Assembly: GCF_000166195.2 (NCBI RefSeq)
Contig: NZ_CM001403.1
Location: 806,001-870,000, forward strand
Direction of reading: 5' to 3'
DNA length: 64,000 bases
Source of the DNA: Mucilaginibacter paludis DSM 18603
GTDB taxonomy: Bacteria > Bacteroidota > Bacteroidia > Sphingobacteriales > Sphingobacteriaceae
The first letter of the stretch is position 1, and each line of letters opens with the position of its first letter. Below are positions 28,525 to 38,707 of this stretch, piece after piece. Both the position numbers and the translations under genes were made by a program. The notes under the pieces were generated by a model. The model was not told where the DNA came from. It made no database searches and saw only the letters and a program-made list of their open reading frames with translations.

Positions 28525-29142
28525 TTAATTATTTGTTAGCCAAATAACGAAAACCAGTTGCATCGCCGTTATGGAAGGATCGGCAGTAGCATGGCGGATA
28601 CGATTAAGTGCTGTATTAATCTGATTTTTAACCGTTTTGGGAGATATTTCCAGTTTTTGAGCAATCTCATTAATAGAATATTCGTCGCTGCGGCTCATCA
28701 AAAAAACTTCCCGCATTTTAGCGGGCATCTCTTCGATGGTACGGTTAATTACTTCCATCACCGCTTCGTATTGAATATTCAGCTCCCTGATCTCCAATTC
28801 ATCCAGCTGGACATCGATATCCTGCTCACGGTTGATAAAATCCGAAAAGTTTTTAAAGTGCTTTTCCTGAAAGCCCTTAGTTCTGAAATAGCCTGAAAGC
28901 TTAAACCACAAGCGGTTCTTCAAATAATTGTGTAAGGGATTTGTGATGAAAAAAGTTGCCCTTTTGTTCCAAAGTTCAATAAACATGTCTTGTAAAAGAT
29001 CATAGGCATCATCCTGGTTACCTATTTTCTTTACTGCTAATCCGTAAAGGGATTTATAATAGCGGTGATGTAATTCTTCGAAAGCGGCATAGTTTGAGTT
29101 CCTGATCAGTTCCAGTAATTCGTGTTCGCTGGTTTGTTTCAT
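28525..29142 (-). CDS. ECF-type RNA polymerase sigma factor
   Basis: This 205-residue protein has a sigma region 2 with DDAYDLLQDMFIELWNKR and a sigma region 4 with SINEIAQKLEISPKTVKNQI, plus a hydrophobic C-terminus. It heads the cassette FecR, SusC, SusD, phosphodiesterase and would be released by FecR when the SusC is loaded. Confidence 0.95.
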   Translation of the reverse strand: MKQTSEHELLELIRNSNYAAFEELHHRYYKSLYGLAVKKIGNQDDAYDLLQDMFIELWNKRATFFITNPLHNYLKNRLWFKLSGYFRTKGFQEKHFKNFSDFINREQDIDVQLDELEIRELNIQYEAVMEVINRTIEEMPAKMREVFLMSRSDEYSINEIAQKLEISPKTVKNQINTALNRIRHATADPSITAMQLVFVIWLTNN

Positions 29143-29285
29143 AAAGACTCATTTGCCTGCTGGCCCATGCAAAATTAGTCATGCTATGTTAACTTATCAT
29201 TATTATCGCAGTGGAGGTTGATTTATAAAGCACAGCAACTTTTACAATAGTGATTTTTAGCTGTTAATGGTTTATGGCCTGCCCT

Positions 29286-30059
29286 TTATTGTTTTAACAA
29301 AAAGCCCTGAACAATATTTACGTAGGTATCCGGTTCTTCGAACATAGGCGCGTGTCCGGAGTACTGCATTTCCACAAATGTTGCATTTTTTATGAGTGAA
29401 GCAACTTCCTTTCCATCATCGGGCGGATTCAGACCGTCATATTTGCCGCTGATAACCAAGGTTTTTGCTGTTACCTTTGAGAGTTCCTTTCTGAAATCGA
29501 AGGCGCCAATAGCTTTATTGGCTGCATTAAATTGATCGGGGCTCAGTTTGGTTTCAAATATCTCCAAATGATTTTTCATCAGTCCGGTATCGTACACCAT
29601 AAATTTTAATAGTTTTATGATGGTTTCATGCATATTCAAACCCTTAATTTCTTCTTCGTTTTCTTTAAACAAACGCTGTATGGAAGAGCTAAGGCCATTT
29701 GATTTTGTAACAGTTAACACGAGTTTATCAATACGCTCCGGAGCCATGATGGCAACCAGTTGAGCAATATAACTGCCCATGGATACACCAAGCAAATGCA
29801 CTTTTTGGAAACCAAAATGGTCCATGATTCCTAAAATATCATTCGCATGATCGTCGATGGTAAATTCTAACGGCTTATCCGACTGTCCATGCCCCCGGCA
29901 ATCCAATGCTACCGTTTTGAAATTCTTCGACAGTGGCTCAATTACATTTCTTAAATGTGCCTCATGGTCTCCGCCAACGCCGTGTATTAAAATTACAGGA
30001 AACCCGCTTCCTTTCACTTCGACGTAAAGCTCGATGTCATTAATTTTGATAAGTGCCAT
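29286..30059 (-). CDS. Alpha/beta hydrolase
   Basis: This 257-residue protein has a full catalytic triad: Ser93 in GVSMGS, Asp208 in SGKYDGLNP and His236 in YSGHAPMFEE. HGVGG (26-30) forms the oxyanion region. The fold is that of 3-oxoadipate enol-lactonase and related esterases, but the substrate is not evident. It has no signal peptide. It sits between two SusCD-phosphodiesterase cassettes, 205 bp after the end of one and 143 bp before the start of the other, so it may be an independent gene. Confidence 0.9.
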   Translation of the reverse strand: MALIKINDIELYVEVKGSGFPVILIHGVGGDHEAHLRNVIEPLSKNFKTVALDCRGHGQSDKPLEFTIDDHANDILGIMDHFGFQKVHLLGVSMGSYIAQLVAIMAPERIDKLVLTVTKSNGLSSSIQRLFKENEEEIKGLNMHETIIKLLKFMVYDTGLMKNHLEIFETKLSPDQFNAANKAIGAFDFRKELSKVTAKTLVISGKYDGLNPPDDGKEVASLIKNATFVEMQYSGHAPMFEEPDTYVNIVQGFLLKQ

Positions 30060-30264
30060 ATAAATTGATTAAACATTTATTTGTAATGCAAAGGTATACT
30101 TACCAAAAGCCGTAAATGTTAAACTACTTTAATTTTATGACCGATGATACCTTTGTATTGGCTCCAACTCAATTGAGGATACACGTCGTCAGCAATTGGA
30201 AATGTACGGAAGTTGACGAAGTAACTCTAACTGCCGTTTCGGTAATTTGTTGCCCTATCGTTTT

Positions 30265-31179
30265 CTATTGATGTAACTTTCGCTTCCTTAAATATTCAAG
30301 CATTTCTTTTGGCCGATCTGTTTGAATAATGTTGGCGCCTTTTTTAAGGAGCCAACCCCAGGTTTCATCCGGGTGGTTTTCTTCTACAGCCTTATCATCA
30401 TCGTGGCCGCCGTTAAGAGAAGGCCATAAACTGTTTAGCCATAAACCGAACCTTCGCCGTTTCAACAAGTCCAGGTTAGCTATAAGTGATAATGTATCTG
30501 ATTTAAAAACTGGCTGAAAGATGGTGTTGGGATAACCCCAATAGCTGGCTATGATTTTCCCGGCATTTGGTTTGGCATAATTGATTATAGGCATCATAAT
30601 GACCGAAGTATCAATTGCCCCAAAACGGGTAACAATACTGTTGTAGTACGTGTTATCATCGATGTTGATGATAGTCTGTTTGGTCATATCATATTTTTTC
30701 AACAGTTGCACAACATCATTAAAATATTCATAGCCCTTATCTACATCAATAATGACTTTCCCCTTGCCCGCAATTAAAAACTCCTCAAAGGTTGGTATCC
30801 TATGGTTTGACGGTACGCCATTGCCTTTTCTCAGGAAAAGTTTTTTCAGGGAATCAAGCGTATAGTCCGCCGGATAACCTGTACCTGTAGTTGTACGATC
30901 AATGGTTTTATCATGCATCACAATCAAAAACCCATCTTTTGTTTTTTTTAAATCCAACTCAACGATATCGACGCCCATAGCGACACAATTTTTTAATCCC
31001 TGTAGAGAATTTTCAGGCGCATTACGCCAATCGCCGCGATGTGCCGCCACCAAGACTTTATTACTTTTCGGATTAAATACGTCTTTTAGTTTTTCCTGAG
31101 GAGATTGCTGGGCTTTGACCCATGATATCAGCAACAGCAGAGGAATGATGATTAGTTTTTTAAAAGATTCTTTTTTCAT
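30265..31179 (-). CDS. Glycerophosphodiester phosphodiesterase, exported
   Basis: This 304-residue protein has a signal peptide ending near VKAQ (residue 24). It has all GDPD motifs: His47-Arg48 (AAHRGD), Glu56-Asn57 (APENSL), Glu74 and Asp76 (VELDLKKTKDG), and His89-Asp90 (VMHDKTIDRTTTG). The enzyme cleaves glycerophosphodiesters to glycerol-3-phosphate and an alcohol in the periplasm. It is the last gene of the ECF-FecR-SusC-SusD cassette to its right, which suggests that the SusCD pair imports a glycerophosphodiester or a polymer containing one. Confidence 0.92.
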   Translation of the reverse strand: MKKESFKKLIIIPLLLLISWVKAQQSPQEKLKDVFNPKSNKVLVAAHRGDWRNAPENSLQGLKNCVAMGVDIVELDLKKTKDGFLIVMHDKTIDRTTTGTGYPADYTLDSLKKLFLRKGNGVPSNHRIPTFEEFLIAGKGKVIIDVDKGYEYFNDVVQLLKKYDMTKQTIINIDDNTYYNSIVTRFGAIDTSVIMMPIINYAKPNAGKIIASYWGYPNTIFQPVFKSDTLSLIANLDLLKRRRFGLWLNSLWPSLNGGHDDDKAVEENHPDETWGWLLKKGANIIQTDRPKEMLEYLRKRKLHQ

Positions 31180-31192
31180 ACGGGTAGTCTAT

Positions 31193-31242
31193 AAGGTTTT
31201 AACAGGAAATATAGGAGCTAATACATTTCCTGTTAAAACCTT
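31193..31242 (-). other. Long stem-loop between susD and the GDPD gene
   Basis: Two perfectly complementary 18-nt arms (31193-31210, starting AAGGTTTTAACAGG, and 31225-31242) enclose a 14-nt loop. No T-run follows on the minus strand. It lies where two other susD-enzyme gaps also have hairpins, and probably causes differential expression or RNA processing. Confidence 0.75.
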
Positions 31243-31245
31243 TAT

Positions 31246-32661
31246 TTAATTATAACCAGGGTTTTGAGGTAAAATTTGAGGGTTATTTACTTTTTGTATT
31301 TCGGCATTCGGGATAGGGTAAATCAAACGAAAATCGGGCACGTCGGTTATAGGAGCTGCGCCCGTTCCTGAATTCTTCAGCAACTGCGTTTTGGCGCTTT
31401 TAGTCCTGATCAGATCAAACCATCGCTGGCCCTCTAATGGAAACTCCAACCACCTTTCCTGAATAATAATATCGCGCAGCGCACTTTGGCTTGTATACTG
31501 CGCTGCGGTAAATGGAACTGTAGGACTGGAGCGCTTTCTCACCTGATTAAGCCAAAACAAAGGACTTGACTCGCTTGTAATATCGGTGATTAACGCAGAT
31601 GTTTCATTTAAACATTCGGCATACATCAACAGCACATCCGCATATCTTAAAACGATAAAATCATTATCAAAGTTTTTTGTTGTAGCATCCGGCACATCAG
31701 CATATTTATTGATGTAATAGATACTGCCGGTTTTTGTAAAAGATAGGAGTTTACGCCTTGCGTCTGCCTTGTAAGCCGTAATAAGAGATGCATTTACTTC
31801 TGATGTGGTGGAGTCGGCTCCCGGACTGAACCATGCGCTGTGACCACCACCTGTCAGCGATTTTGCAAAACGGATCGCAAAGATGATTTCGCTGTTCATT
31901 TCTGTTGTTACAGAAAACACATTGGCAATATTCGATTGTAATGAATAACCGGCATGTTTAATCACATCAAATAATACCGGCTGCGCCGCAGCAAAATTAC
32001 CCTCCGTCATATAAACTTTTGATAGCAGTGTTTTCGCTGCCGAAGCTCTTGCCCGGCCCAGATCGGTAGCCGCGTACGTTTCGGGCAGTTCGGCAATTGC
32101 CGTGTTTAAGTCAGATTCAATTAATGCATAAACGCCGGTAACGCTTGATCGCGGAGTTGAAAGCGCCTCGTTTACTGAAATTGGTTTTTGTACCAGCGGT
32201 ACACCACCGTACATCCTTACCAGTGTGAAGTAATAAAGCGCACGAATAAAACGCGCTTCCCCGTCATACTGTGCTTTCAGGGTGGAAGAAAAGGTGGCAC
32301 TTCCTATCCGTGATGTTACCTCATTACATTTAAGTATCCCGTTATACATATCTGTCCATGCGGCAGTAGTTAATGAGTTGGCAGATACGTCATTAAATTT
32401 ATTGATCATATATTGATCCTGGGAGCCAGCGGTAAAGGCTTTCACATACATATTGTCGGAGCGGTATTCCACTAATGGAAAAATTTCTGTGGTAGGATAA
32501 GAACGTAAAGCTGAATAACAGGCAACAACTGCTGCGTTAAAGTCAGCAGCTGTCACATAAAAACTATTGGTTGTTACAGCGGCCTCGGGAGCCAGGTCTA
32601 AAAACTTTTTACAAGAAGTTAGCGATCCAAGCAGTATGATGATGATTAAATATCTTTTCAT
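31246..32661 (-). CDS. SusD/RagB-family nutrient-binding lipoprotein
   Basis: This 471-residue lipoprotein has the lipobox SLTSC (Cys17), an N-terminal SusD-like domain (GEARFIRALYYFTLVRMYGG) and a C-terminal domain with RWLEFPLEGQRWFDLIRTK and the ending PQILPQNPGYN. It starts 11 bp after susC. It is a close relative of the SusD at 22210-23604. Confidence 0.94.
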   Translation of the reverse strand: MKRYLIIIILLGSLTSCKKFLDLAPEAAVTTNSFYVTAADFNAAVVACYSALRSYPTTEIFPLVEYRSDNMYVKAFTAGSQDQYMINKFNDVSANSLTTAAWTDMYNGILKCNEVTSRIGSATFSSTLKAQYDGEARFIRALYYFTLVRMYGGVPLVQKPISVNEALSTPRSSVTGVYALIESDLNTAIAELPETYAATDLGRARASAAKTLLSKVYMTEGNFAAAQPVLFDVIKHAGYSLQSNIANVFSVTTEMNSEIIFAIRFAKSLTGGGHSAWFSPGADSTTSEVNASLITAYKADARRKLLSFTKTGSIYYINKYADVPDATTKNFDNDFIVLRYADVLLMYAECLNETSALITDITSESSPLFWLNQVRKRSSPTVPFTAAQYTSQSALRDIIIQERWLEFPLEGQRWFDLIRTKSAKTQLLKNSGTGAAPITDVPDFRLIYPIPNAEIQKVNNPQILPQNPGYN

Positions 32662-32672
32662 GTCGGTTGATT

Positions 32673-35600
32673 TTAAAAAGTTAAATTAAGTCCCAATGCA
32701 ATCGTTTTTGCCAATGGATATACGCCATAATCTACACCCGGCGTTAGCTGGTTACTGCCGCCGTTCATATTGACTTCGGGATTATAACCCGTATATTTTG
32801 TGATCGTCAGCAGATTTTGTCCACTTACATAGAATCTCATTTTTTGGATATTTACTTTTTTAAGCAATGACGCAGGAATCGTATAACCAAATACAATGTT
32901 TTGCAATCTTAAATAAGACCCGTCTTCGACGTGCCAGGAAGAAATTGTGGCATTGTTTCCTGTCGACTTCCTGTTGGCTCTGTTCACCAGTCCGTTACCG
33001 GGATTATTAGCGTCCACATAACGGTTTAAAGCCTCTGTGGTATTGTTAATGTTTCCTTCCATATTAGCAATATACCGGCGCGAAAGGTTGAGAATCTGGT
33101 TACCGTAAACGCCCTGAAAAGATACAGACAGATCAAATCCTGAAAAAGAAAAGTCATTGGTAAAGCCGTAGGTGAACTTGGGAAAATAATTACCGACAAT
33201 AGTACGATCCGCGGAAACATCCATTACGCCATTACCGTCGACATCAACAAACTTAAAATCGCCAACCTGGGACGTTGAAAAATGAGGATAACTTGCCAAT
33301 TCAGCTGCGTTTTTAAAAATCCCATCATATTTTAAAAGATAATAACTGCCGATGGGCTTACCTACCTGAGTTATAAAATAAGCAGTCGCAGTGCCGCTTG
33401 TTGCAATTATTGGCGCATCCTGGGTGCCCAGCTTGACCACTTTGTTCTTATTAAAAGAGATATTTGATCTCGTATGCCATCTGAATTTCCCAAATGTATT
33501 GTTCCCGATCAAAGCTATCTCTAATCCTTGATTATTAACCTGGCCAATATTTTGTAAGGCGGTACTATAACCTGTAATGGTAGGAACAGGCAAATTTAAT
33601 AGCGAATTAAAAGTATTTCCGTTGTATAGGTCTAACTCAAAGCCGACTCTATCATTTAAAAATGACATATCAAGACCGACATTAGTCATGGCAGTTTTCT
33701 CCCAGGTTAAATCATCGTTTCCATATTGCGTGGGCGCGGTGCCAACGCTCAGTGCCTGTGTTTGTCCGAAAACCGCAACGCTGTTGCCAAGTAACTCCGA
33801 CTGCTGGTAGTTACCGATTTTAAAGTTACCAGATACCCCGTAACTTGCCCTCAGCTTCATATTGGTGATCCACCTGGCACGCTCCATGAATTTTTCTGAT
33901 GAGACAATCCAAGCCGCAGAGGCTGATGGAAAATAGCCCCAACGGTCATTTTTCCCAAAACGGGAAGAACCGTCAGCTCTTAATGCAGCGGTAAAAAAAT
34001 ATTTTCCCGAAAAATCGTATTGTACCCGGCTTAATAAAGAAGCCAAAGTCCAGGTTTGTAAATCATAGTCGGGCGTCCCGGAAAAAAAGCTTCCGCCTCC
34101 GGCATTTTGAACAGCATCATTAGTAGCCCCGGAAGTACTGTAACCTTCTTTCTTCATTTGATCTTTTTGGGTCGAAAACCCTACAAGTGCGCTGATATGA
34201 TGCTGGCCCAGTGTTTTCTGGTAGTTTAAAGTATTTTCAGTCAACCAATCCAGGTAGGTAGTAGTAGAAGTATGACCTATAGGACTTGAGGGTACATAGG
34301 AGCCCGCAGCGTAATATTTAACGCCGATCAGCGGCAGTGTTGATGGCCAATAAGTGTCATTTCCATAAGTGTTATAAGTTGCTGCCGCGGATAATTTATA
34401 ATGAAGATCTTTTAATATCTCCCAATCAAAAGAAACGTTACCCAAAAAATTGGCATGATCTACTTTGTTTTTGTAAAGGTTGGCTATCGCTACCGGGTTA
34501 ACTACTTCGTTATGTTGATAATCGGTACCCAGCCTAAGTTTACCGTTGGCGTCGTAATTATAAGATCCATCGGGATTATACACAGGCCATATCGGACTTA
34601 TGGCAAGAGCGGACTGAACTATGCCATAATTTCCATAATAATCGTCGCTATTTACCCGGTCTTCGGTTGAAAATGTAGGCGTAACATTTACGTTTACTTT
34701 GATCTTTCCTTCAGTGAAAGCATAATTCACTCTTAGCCCATACCTTTTGTAATCAGAATTGATGATGATTCCGTCCTGATCTTCGTAATTTCCGGAGATA
34801 TAATATTTTGATTTATTATTTCCACCGGATACGGAAAGACTATGCCGCGTAATTGGGGCCGTTCTGTATATCTGATCCTGCCAGTTTGTGTTGGTTAACC
34901 CGGCAACAACCGCTCCCCCCGGAGTACCATCCGACTTTAAACCTAAATAAGGATATAGATCTGGTGGAATTTTATCATACGAATTTGGCCGGACAGAAGC
35001 CGGATCGCCTGGTTGAGGGTTTGGATTGCTGGCTGTAGCCCCATCGCCTAAATATGCAGCGTTGTGGCCTTCGTAGGACAGTTGAGCATATTGGTAGGCA
35101 TCCAACATCGGAATTTTTTTGGTGATAGATTGCAGTCCGTAGGAAGATGAGTAATTGACCGTTGTTTTGCCTTTTTTGCCTTCTTTTCCTTTTTTTGTAG
35201 TTATCATTACAACACCATTCGCGCCTCTTGAGCCGTAAATAGCAGCAGCAGATGCATCTTTCAACACGTCGATAGTTTCAATATCATTCATGTCTACTAT
35301 TTCGGTTACCTGCCCACTACCTAAAGGCACCCCGTCGACAACATATAAAGGGTCAACACCTGAGGTAATGGAACCGGTACCGCGAACTCTGATGTCAGTG
35401 GGCGAATTAGGCTTTCCGTTATTTTGAATGACTTGAACCCCGGACATTTTACCAACAAGGGCCTGGTCAAAATTTCCAACGATCTGATTTTCCAAATCGC
35501 TTGCTTTCACGCTTGCAATTGATGTGGATACATCTCTTTTTGCTTGTGTGCCGTAACCAACTACAACCACAGCGTTTAATTGGCTGTTGCGATCTTTTAA

Positions 35601-36209
35601 AATAATGTTTATTTCAGTTTTGTTTCCAACGGTTACCGTCTGTGATTCGTAACCTACAAATGAAAAAACCAATACAGCTTTAGCATCAGGAACTACTATC
35701 TTGTAAGTCCCATCTTCCTGAGTTGCAACGGCGACTGGTGAATTTTGAATTTTAACAGTAGCACCGGGGAGCGGTCTGTTATACTGGTCATCAATTCGTC
35801 CTGTTATTACAATGTCTTTAACCACAATTTGCGATGGTATGACAGAAGTTGAGGGGCTCTTAATTTTAAGCACAACAAACTTATCTTGTATTATATAAGT
35901 TATTGGCTCATCCTTTAAACACATATCAAGGGCGGTTTCAATCGTCGCGTCTTTAACATTTATTGTTACGGGCTTTAAACGATTAATCAGATTAGCATCG
36001 AAAATAATATCGTAGCCACTCTGCTTACGAATTTCTTCTATCACTGCTTTTAATGGAGCACCCGATTTTTTTATAGTAATATTTTGGGCATACGTTGCGG
36101 CGCTGACTTGCATGATACAGATGAGTATCATCAATGCGGTAATTTTCATGACCAGCAGAAATTTAGGAATGTAGGTTTCACTACAAAAATTTGTTGTACA
36201 AATTTTCAT
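32673..36209 (-). CDS. SusC/RagA-family TonB-dependent transporter with STN domain
   Basis: The protein has 1178 residues from ATG 36209; ten codons upstream are open but begin with TTG. After the signal region (about 20-42) come an STN domain (about 50-115), a carboxypeptidase-regulatory-like domain (about 130-205), a plug with DIRVRGTGSITSGVDPLYVV and VLKDASAAAIYGSRGANGV, and a barrel ending in LGLNLTF. Much of the C-terminus matches the SusC at 23616-27134. With the downstream SusD and glycerophosphodiesterase it forms a second organophosphate-like uptake cassette. Confidence 0.94.
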   Translation of the reverse strand: MKICTTNFCSETYIPKFLLVMKITALMILICIMQVSAATYAQNITIKKSGAPLKAVIEEIRKQSGYDIIFDANLINRLKPVTINVKDATIETALDMCLKDEPITYIIQDKFVVLKIKSPSTSVIPSQIVVKDIVITGRIDDQYNRPLPGATVKIQNSPVAVATQEDGTYKIVVPDAKAVLVFSFVGYESQTVTVGNKTEINIILKDRNSQLNAVVVVGYGTQAKRDVSTSIASVKASDLENQIVGNFDQALVGKMSGVQVIQNNGKPNSPTDIRVRGTGSITSGVDPLYVVDGVPLGSGQVTEIVDMNDIETIDVLKDASAAAIYGSRGANGVVMITTKKGKEGKKGKTTVNYSSSYGLQSITKKIPMLDAYQYAQLSYEGHNAAYLGDGATASNPNPQPGDPASVRPNSYDKIPPDLYPYLGLKSDGTPGGAVVAGLTNTNWQDQIYRTAPITRHSLSVSGGNNKSKYYISGNYEDQDGIIINSDYKRYGLRVNYAFTEGKIKVNVNVTPTFSTEDRVNSDDYYGNYGIVQSALAISPIWPVYNPDGSYNYDANGKLRLGTDYQHNEVVNPVAIANLYKNKVDHANFLGNVSFDWEILKDLHYKLSAAATYNTYGNDTYWPSTLPLIGVKYYAAGSYVPSSPIGHTSTTTYLDWLTENTLNYQKTLGQHHISALVGFSTQKDQMKKEGYSTSGATNDAVQNAGGGSFFSGTPDYDLQTWTLASLLSRVQYDFSGKYFFTAALRADGSSRFGKNDRWGYFPSASAAWIVSSEKFMERARWITNMKLRASYGVSGNFKIGNYQQSELLGNSVAVFGQTQALSVGTAPTQYGNDDLTWEKTAMTNVGLDMSFLNDRVGFELDLYNGNTFNSLLNLPVPTITGYSTALQNIGQVNNQGLEIALIGNNTFGKFRWHTRSNISFNKNKVVKLGTQDAPIIATSGTATAYFITQVGKPIGSYYLLKYDGIFKNAAELASYPHFSTSQVGDFKFVDVDGNGVMDVSADRTIVGNYFPKFTYGFTNDFSFSGFDLSVSFQGVYGNQILNLSRRYIANMEGNINNTTEALNRYVDANNPGNGLVNRANRKSTGNNATISSWHVEDGSYLRLQNIVFGYTIPASLLKKVNIQKMRFYVSGQNLLTITKYTGYNPEVNMNGGSNQLTPGVDYGVYPLAKTIALGLNLTF

Positions 36210-36282
36210 ACATTTGGATGTTTGGGTTTGTAATTTCAATAATTTGTTCGCACTTTTTACTGGGGGAGCAACCTGAACATTG

Positions 36283-36311
36283 AACCGGGGGTGTTTGCCG
36301 CACTCCTGGTT
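36283..36311 (-). other. Stem-loop between fecR and susC
   Basis: AACCGGGGGTG and CACTCCTGGTT pair with two mismatches around a 7-nt loop. Position and GTG/CAC core match the hairpins at 15921-15949 and 27205-27232. Confidence 0.45.
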
Positions 36312-36400
36312 TGTTTCGTCGCATGCCTACCCTTAAGGTGATCCTTGACGTAAAATTTTTTTCATGATTTTTTGATTTAAACTGACTGTTCTTTAAAGGA

Positions 36401-37516
36401 TCATTGTGTTATATGTACCGTGTGCCCTTCGATCCTGAACTTAACCGCACCGGTCTGCTCAAATGCGCTGAGTACTTTAGATATATTTCTTGATTTTGAA
36501 AATCCTCCGCCAAGGAGAACGTTATTCGGGTTGTAGTCATAAATTACGTCGATATCATACCAGCGGGTAAGCTGGCGCATCACGCTATGTAAGTCCTCAT
36601 CGTGGAAAATAAACCTGCCATTCATCCAGGCTGTTTCAGCTTCCGCATCCGCTGTTTGCAATAGAAGAGAGTTTTGTGTTACCAGAGTACGCTGACCCTG
36701 AGAAAGTATTTTAGCGATACCATTCGCGGTTACTTTTGCTGAGCCTTCTACAAGAGTCGTCCTGATAGTTTGTTCGTCTCCGTAACTATTGATATTAAAC
36801 GCAGTGCCAATATCTTCAACAGTTTGATTCCCCGCTTTAACAGTAAATGTTTTGGCTGAATTATGGGCTACCTCAAAATACGCTTCCCCTGTAATCTCAA
36901 CATGGCGTTGTTTACCGGTAAAGGCTATCGGGAAGGTAATTGAAGATTGCGAATTCAGCCATACTTTTGTCCCATCCGCTAATACTAACGGATATGGAGA
37001 TACCTCACCTTTGGCGGTTGATAAGGTATTATATTGGATCGCCGTATTTGCACCGGTTTCGGTGTAAATAACCTCACTGGAGCCATTCACGTTGATCTGT
37101 GTATTGCCTTGCTGTGCCAGTTTACCCGAAAGGCCTTTTATTAGCACGATCTTTTTTCCGTTGGCCAAAGTAAGGGTAGCCTGGTTATGGCCTGGCAATA
37201 TATCCTGAGGCTGAATTTGAGCAGTTTGTTTTAATGCTGCAGGTTTGTGTAATATAAAATAGCCTCCTATTGATATCGCTAATAATACAGATGCGGCAGC
37301 TATCCTACGCGGCCAAAGTTTCCTGATCTTCGCGGGAGGCAAAAAGTTAGCTTCATCTTCTGCGGCGATAGCTGCATCGCGGTTCATGGCCTCGGTTAGG
37401 TATTTATCTAATTTACCTTCGTTAGCTAATTTGATAAATACTTCCAATTCCTCGTCCGTAGCGGTACGATCAGAAAAACGTTGCACCAGTAATTTATAAT
37501 ATTGTTCGTCTTCCAT
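36401..37516 (-). CDS. FecR-family anti-sigma factor
   Basis: This 371-residue protein has a cytoplasmic N-terminus, one membrane helix at about 70-90 (RRIAAASVLLAISIGGYFIL), a FecR domain with LVLADGTKVWLNSQSSITF and VEITGEAYFEVAHNSAKTF, and a C-terminal DUF4974 domain. It lies 67 bp after its ECF sigma gene and before susC. Confidence 0.95.
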   Translation of the reverse strand: MEDEQYYKLLVQRFSDRTATDEELEVFIKLANEGKLDKYLTEAMNRDAAIAAEDEANFLPPAKIRKLWPRRIAAASVLLAISIGGYFILHKPAALKQTAQIQPQDILPGHNQATLTLANGKKIVLIKGLSGKLAQQGNTQINVNGSSEVIYTETGANTAIQYNTLSTAKGEVSPYPLVLADGTKVWLNSQSSITFPIAFTGKQRHVEITGEAYFEVAHNSAKTFTVKAGNQTVEDIGTAFNINSYGDEQTIRTTLVEGSAKVTANGIAKILSQGQRTLVTQNSLLLQTADAEAETAWMNGRFIFHDEDLHSVMRQLTRWYDIDVIYDYNPNNVLLGGGFSKSRNISKVLSAFEQTGAVKFRIEGHTVHITQ

Positions 37517-37583
37517 TGCTATGCGCTTCTTTGGATAAGACAGCGCTCGGATAAGACAAGGGTAGTAAAATTTAAAATAAATT

Positions 37584-38180
37584 TTACCTGAGCAAAAAAA
37601 CGGCTAAAACGGTAGCTAAGGATACGCCAAGTTCTTGCTCCACCGATGTTTTTAACACCTTCATTGAAGATACCATGTGGCTTTTTACAGCGCTCTTTGA
37701 AATACCTAACTGTTGGGCAACTTCTTCGTAGGTTCTATATTCCTGGCGGCACAACCGAAAGATCTCGCGGCTGCGTTCTGGTAGTTTGGAAAGTTCGCGT
37801 TGCAGAAACGCGGCATAATCTGCTTCCAGCAGGCGCTCATCTGTAGCCTTGCGTTGAGCAACGAAATTCTTCACAATCTCACCCATGGTCTTATCCGACC
37901 GCAAGGCCGCTTTCAGACTATTAAGTGTATGATTTCGAGCACTTACGAACAAATACCCCTTGAAGGACTGGATGTTGTTCAATTGGTGCCTGCCATTCCA
38001 AATCTTAATAAATACTTCTTGGGTAAGGTCATCAGCCAAAGCGCCAGAATGTACGTACTTATAGATAAATTGATAAATACTTTTATGATAACGGTCATAC
38101 AGCACAGTAAATGCATCGGCACTGCCCGATATAAGTTCGGGTAGTAATTCTTCGTCAGCCGTTGTATTAAGCAAGTCCAT
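37584..38180 (-). CDS. ECF-type RNA polymerase sigma factor
   Basis: This 198-residue protein has a sigma region 2 with GALADDLTQEVFIKIWNGR and a sigma region 4 with TYEEVAQQLGISKSAVKSHM, and ends in a hydrophobic LATVLAVFLLR. It heads the second cassette with a phosphodiesterase. Confidence 0.95.
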   Translation of the reverse strand: MDLLNTTADEELLPELISGSADAFTVLYDRYHKSIYQFIYKYVHSGALADDLTQEVFIKIWNGRHQLNNIQSFKGYLFVSARNHTLNSLKAALRSDKTMGEIVKNFVAQRKATDERLLEADYAAFLQRELSKLPERSREIFRLCRQEYRTYEEVAQQLGISKSAVKSHMVSSMKVLKTSVEQELGVSLATVLAVFLLR

Positions 38181-38449
38181 TAGTAATTCAAAATTAAACT
38201 TCTATTATGAACTATAAGTTAACAGCAGATTATATGACCAGCCCTACTCAGATTCAAATGGCTATTGCTTGAAGATACCATGAAAGAATCAGGTATTACC
38301 TACCGACATCAAAGAAAAAATCAACAAAAGAAAACGCAGCGTATAAAAGATTTCTGATTATTTTTAATACCCGCAAATTATGCGGATGTTAAACCCGTTA
38401 TTCCCCGCAAATGTTAAGCAGATCAAGTTTTCTGAAGAACACAAGTTGC

Positions 38450-38707
38450 TTAAAATCCAACTACGGTGTCTAATGCCGCACTTTCGGCAAAATGCTTGGC
38501 TTCCTCAACCCAGTCCTGTCCGGGAGTTAAATATTGATCGGGCTTAATGCCCACGTTATCTATCGCCAGGCCATTATCAATCCTCCGGCTTCTTGAGGTG
38601 GCCCAATAAAGCATGTAGGGCATACAGCTAAAATCTATTCCTCGCATATTGGCATCATTTAGCTGTAGATACGAGCTAAAAATACCAAATCCTGTTTTTT
38701 GCAGATA
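38450..38707 (-). pseudogene. C-terminal remnant of an S41-type peptidase
   Basis: The minus-strand frame from just after the TAA at 38708-38710 reads LQKTGFGIFSSYLQLNDAN and later GLAIDNVGIKPDQYLTP. The latter resembles the DGVGIKPD segment near the C-terminus of tail-specific (S41) proteases. No catalytic Ser/Lys region is present, and the only ATG would give a 65-residue fragment. I read it as the tail of a decayed gene. Confidence is limited by the short match. Confidence 0.45.
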
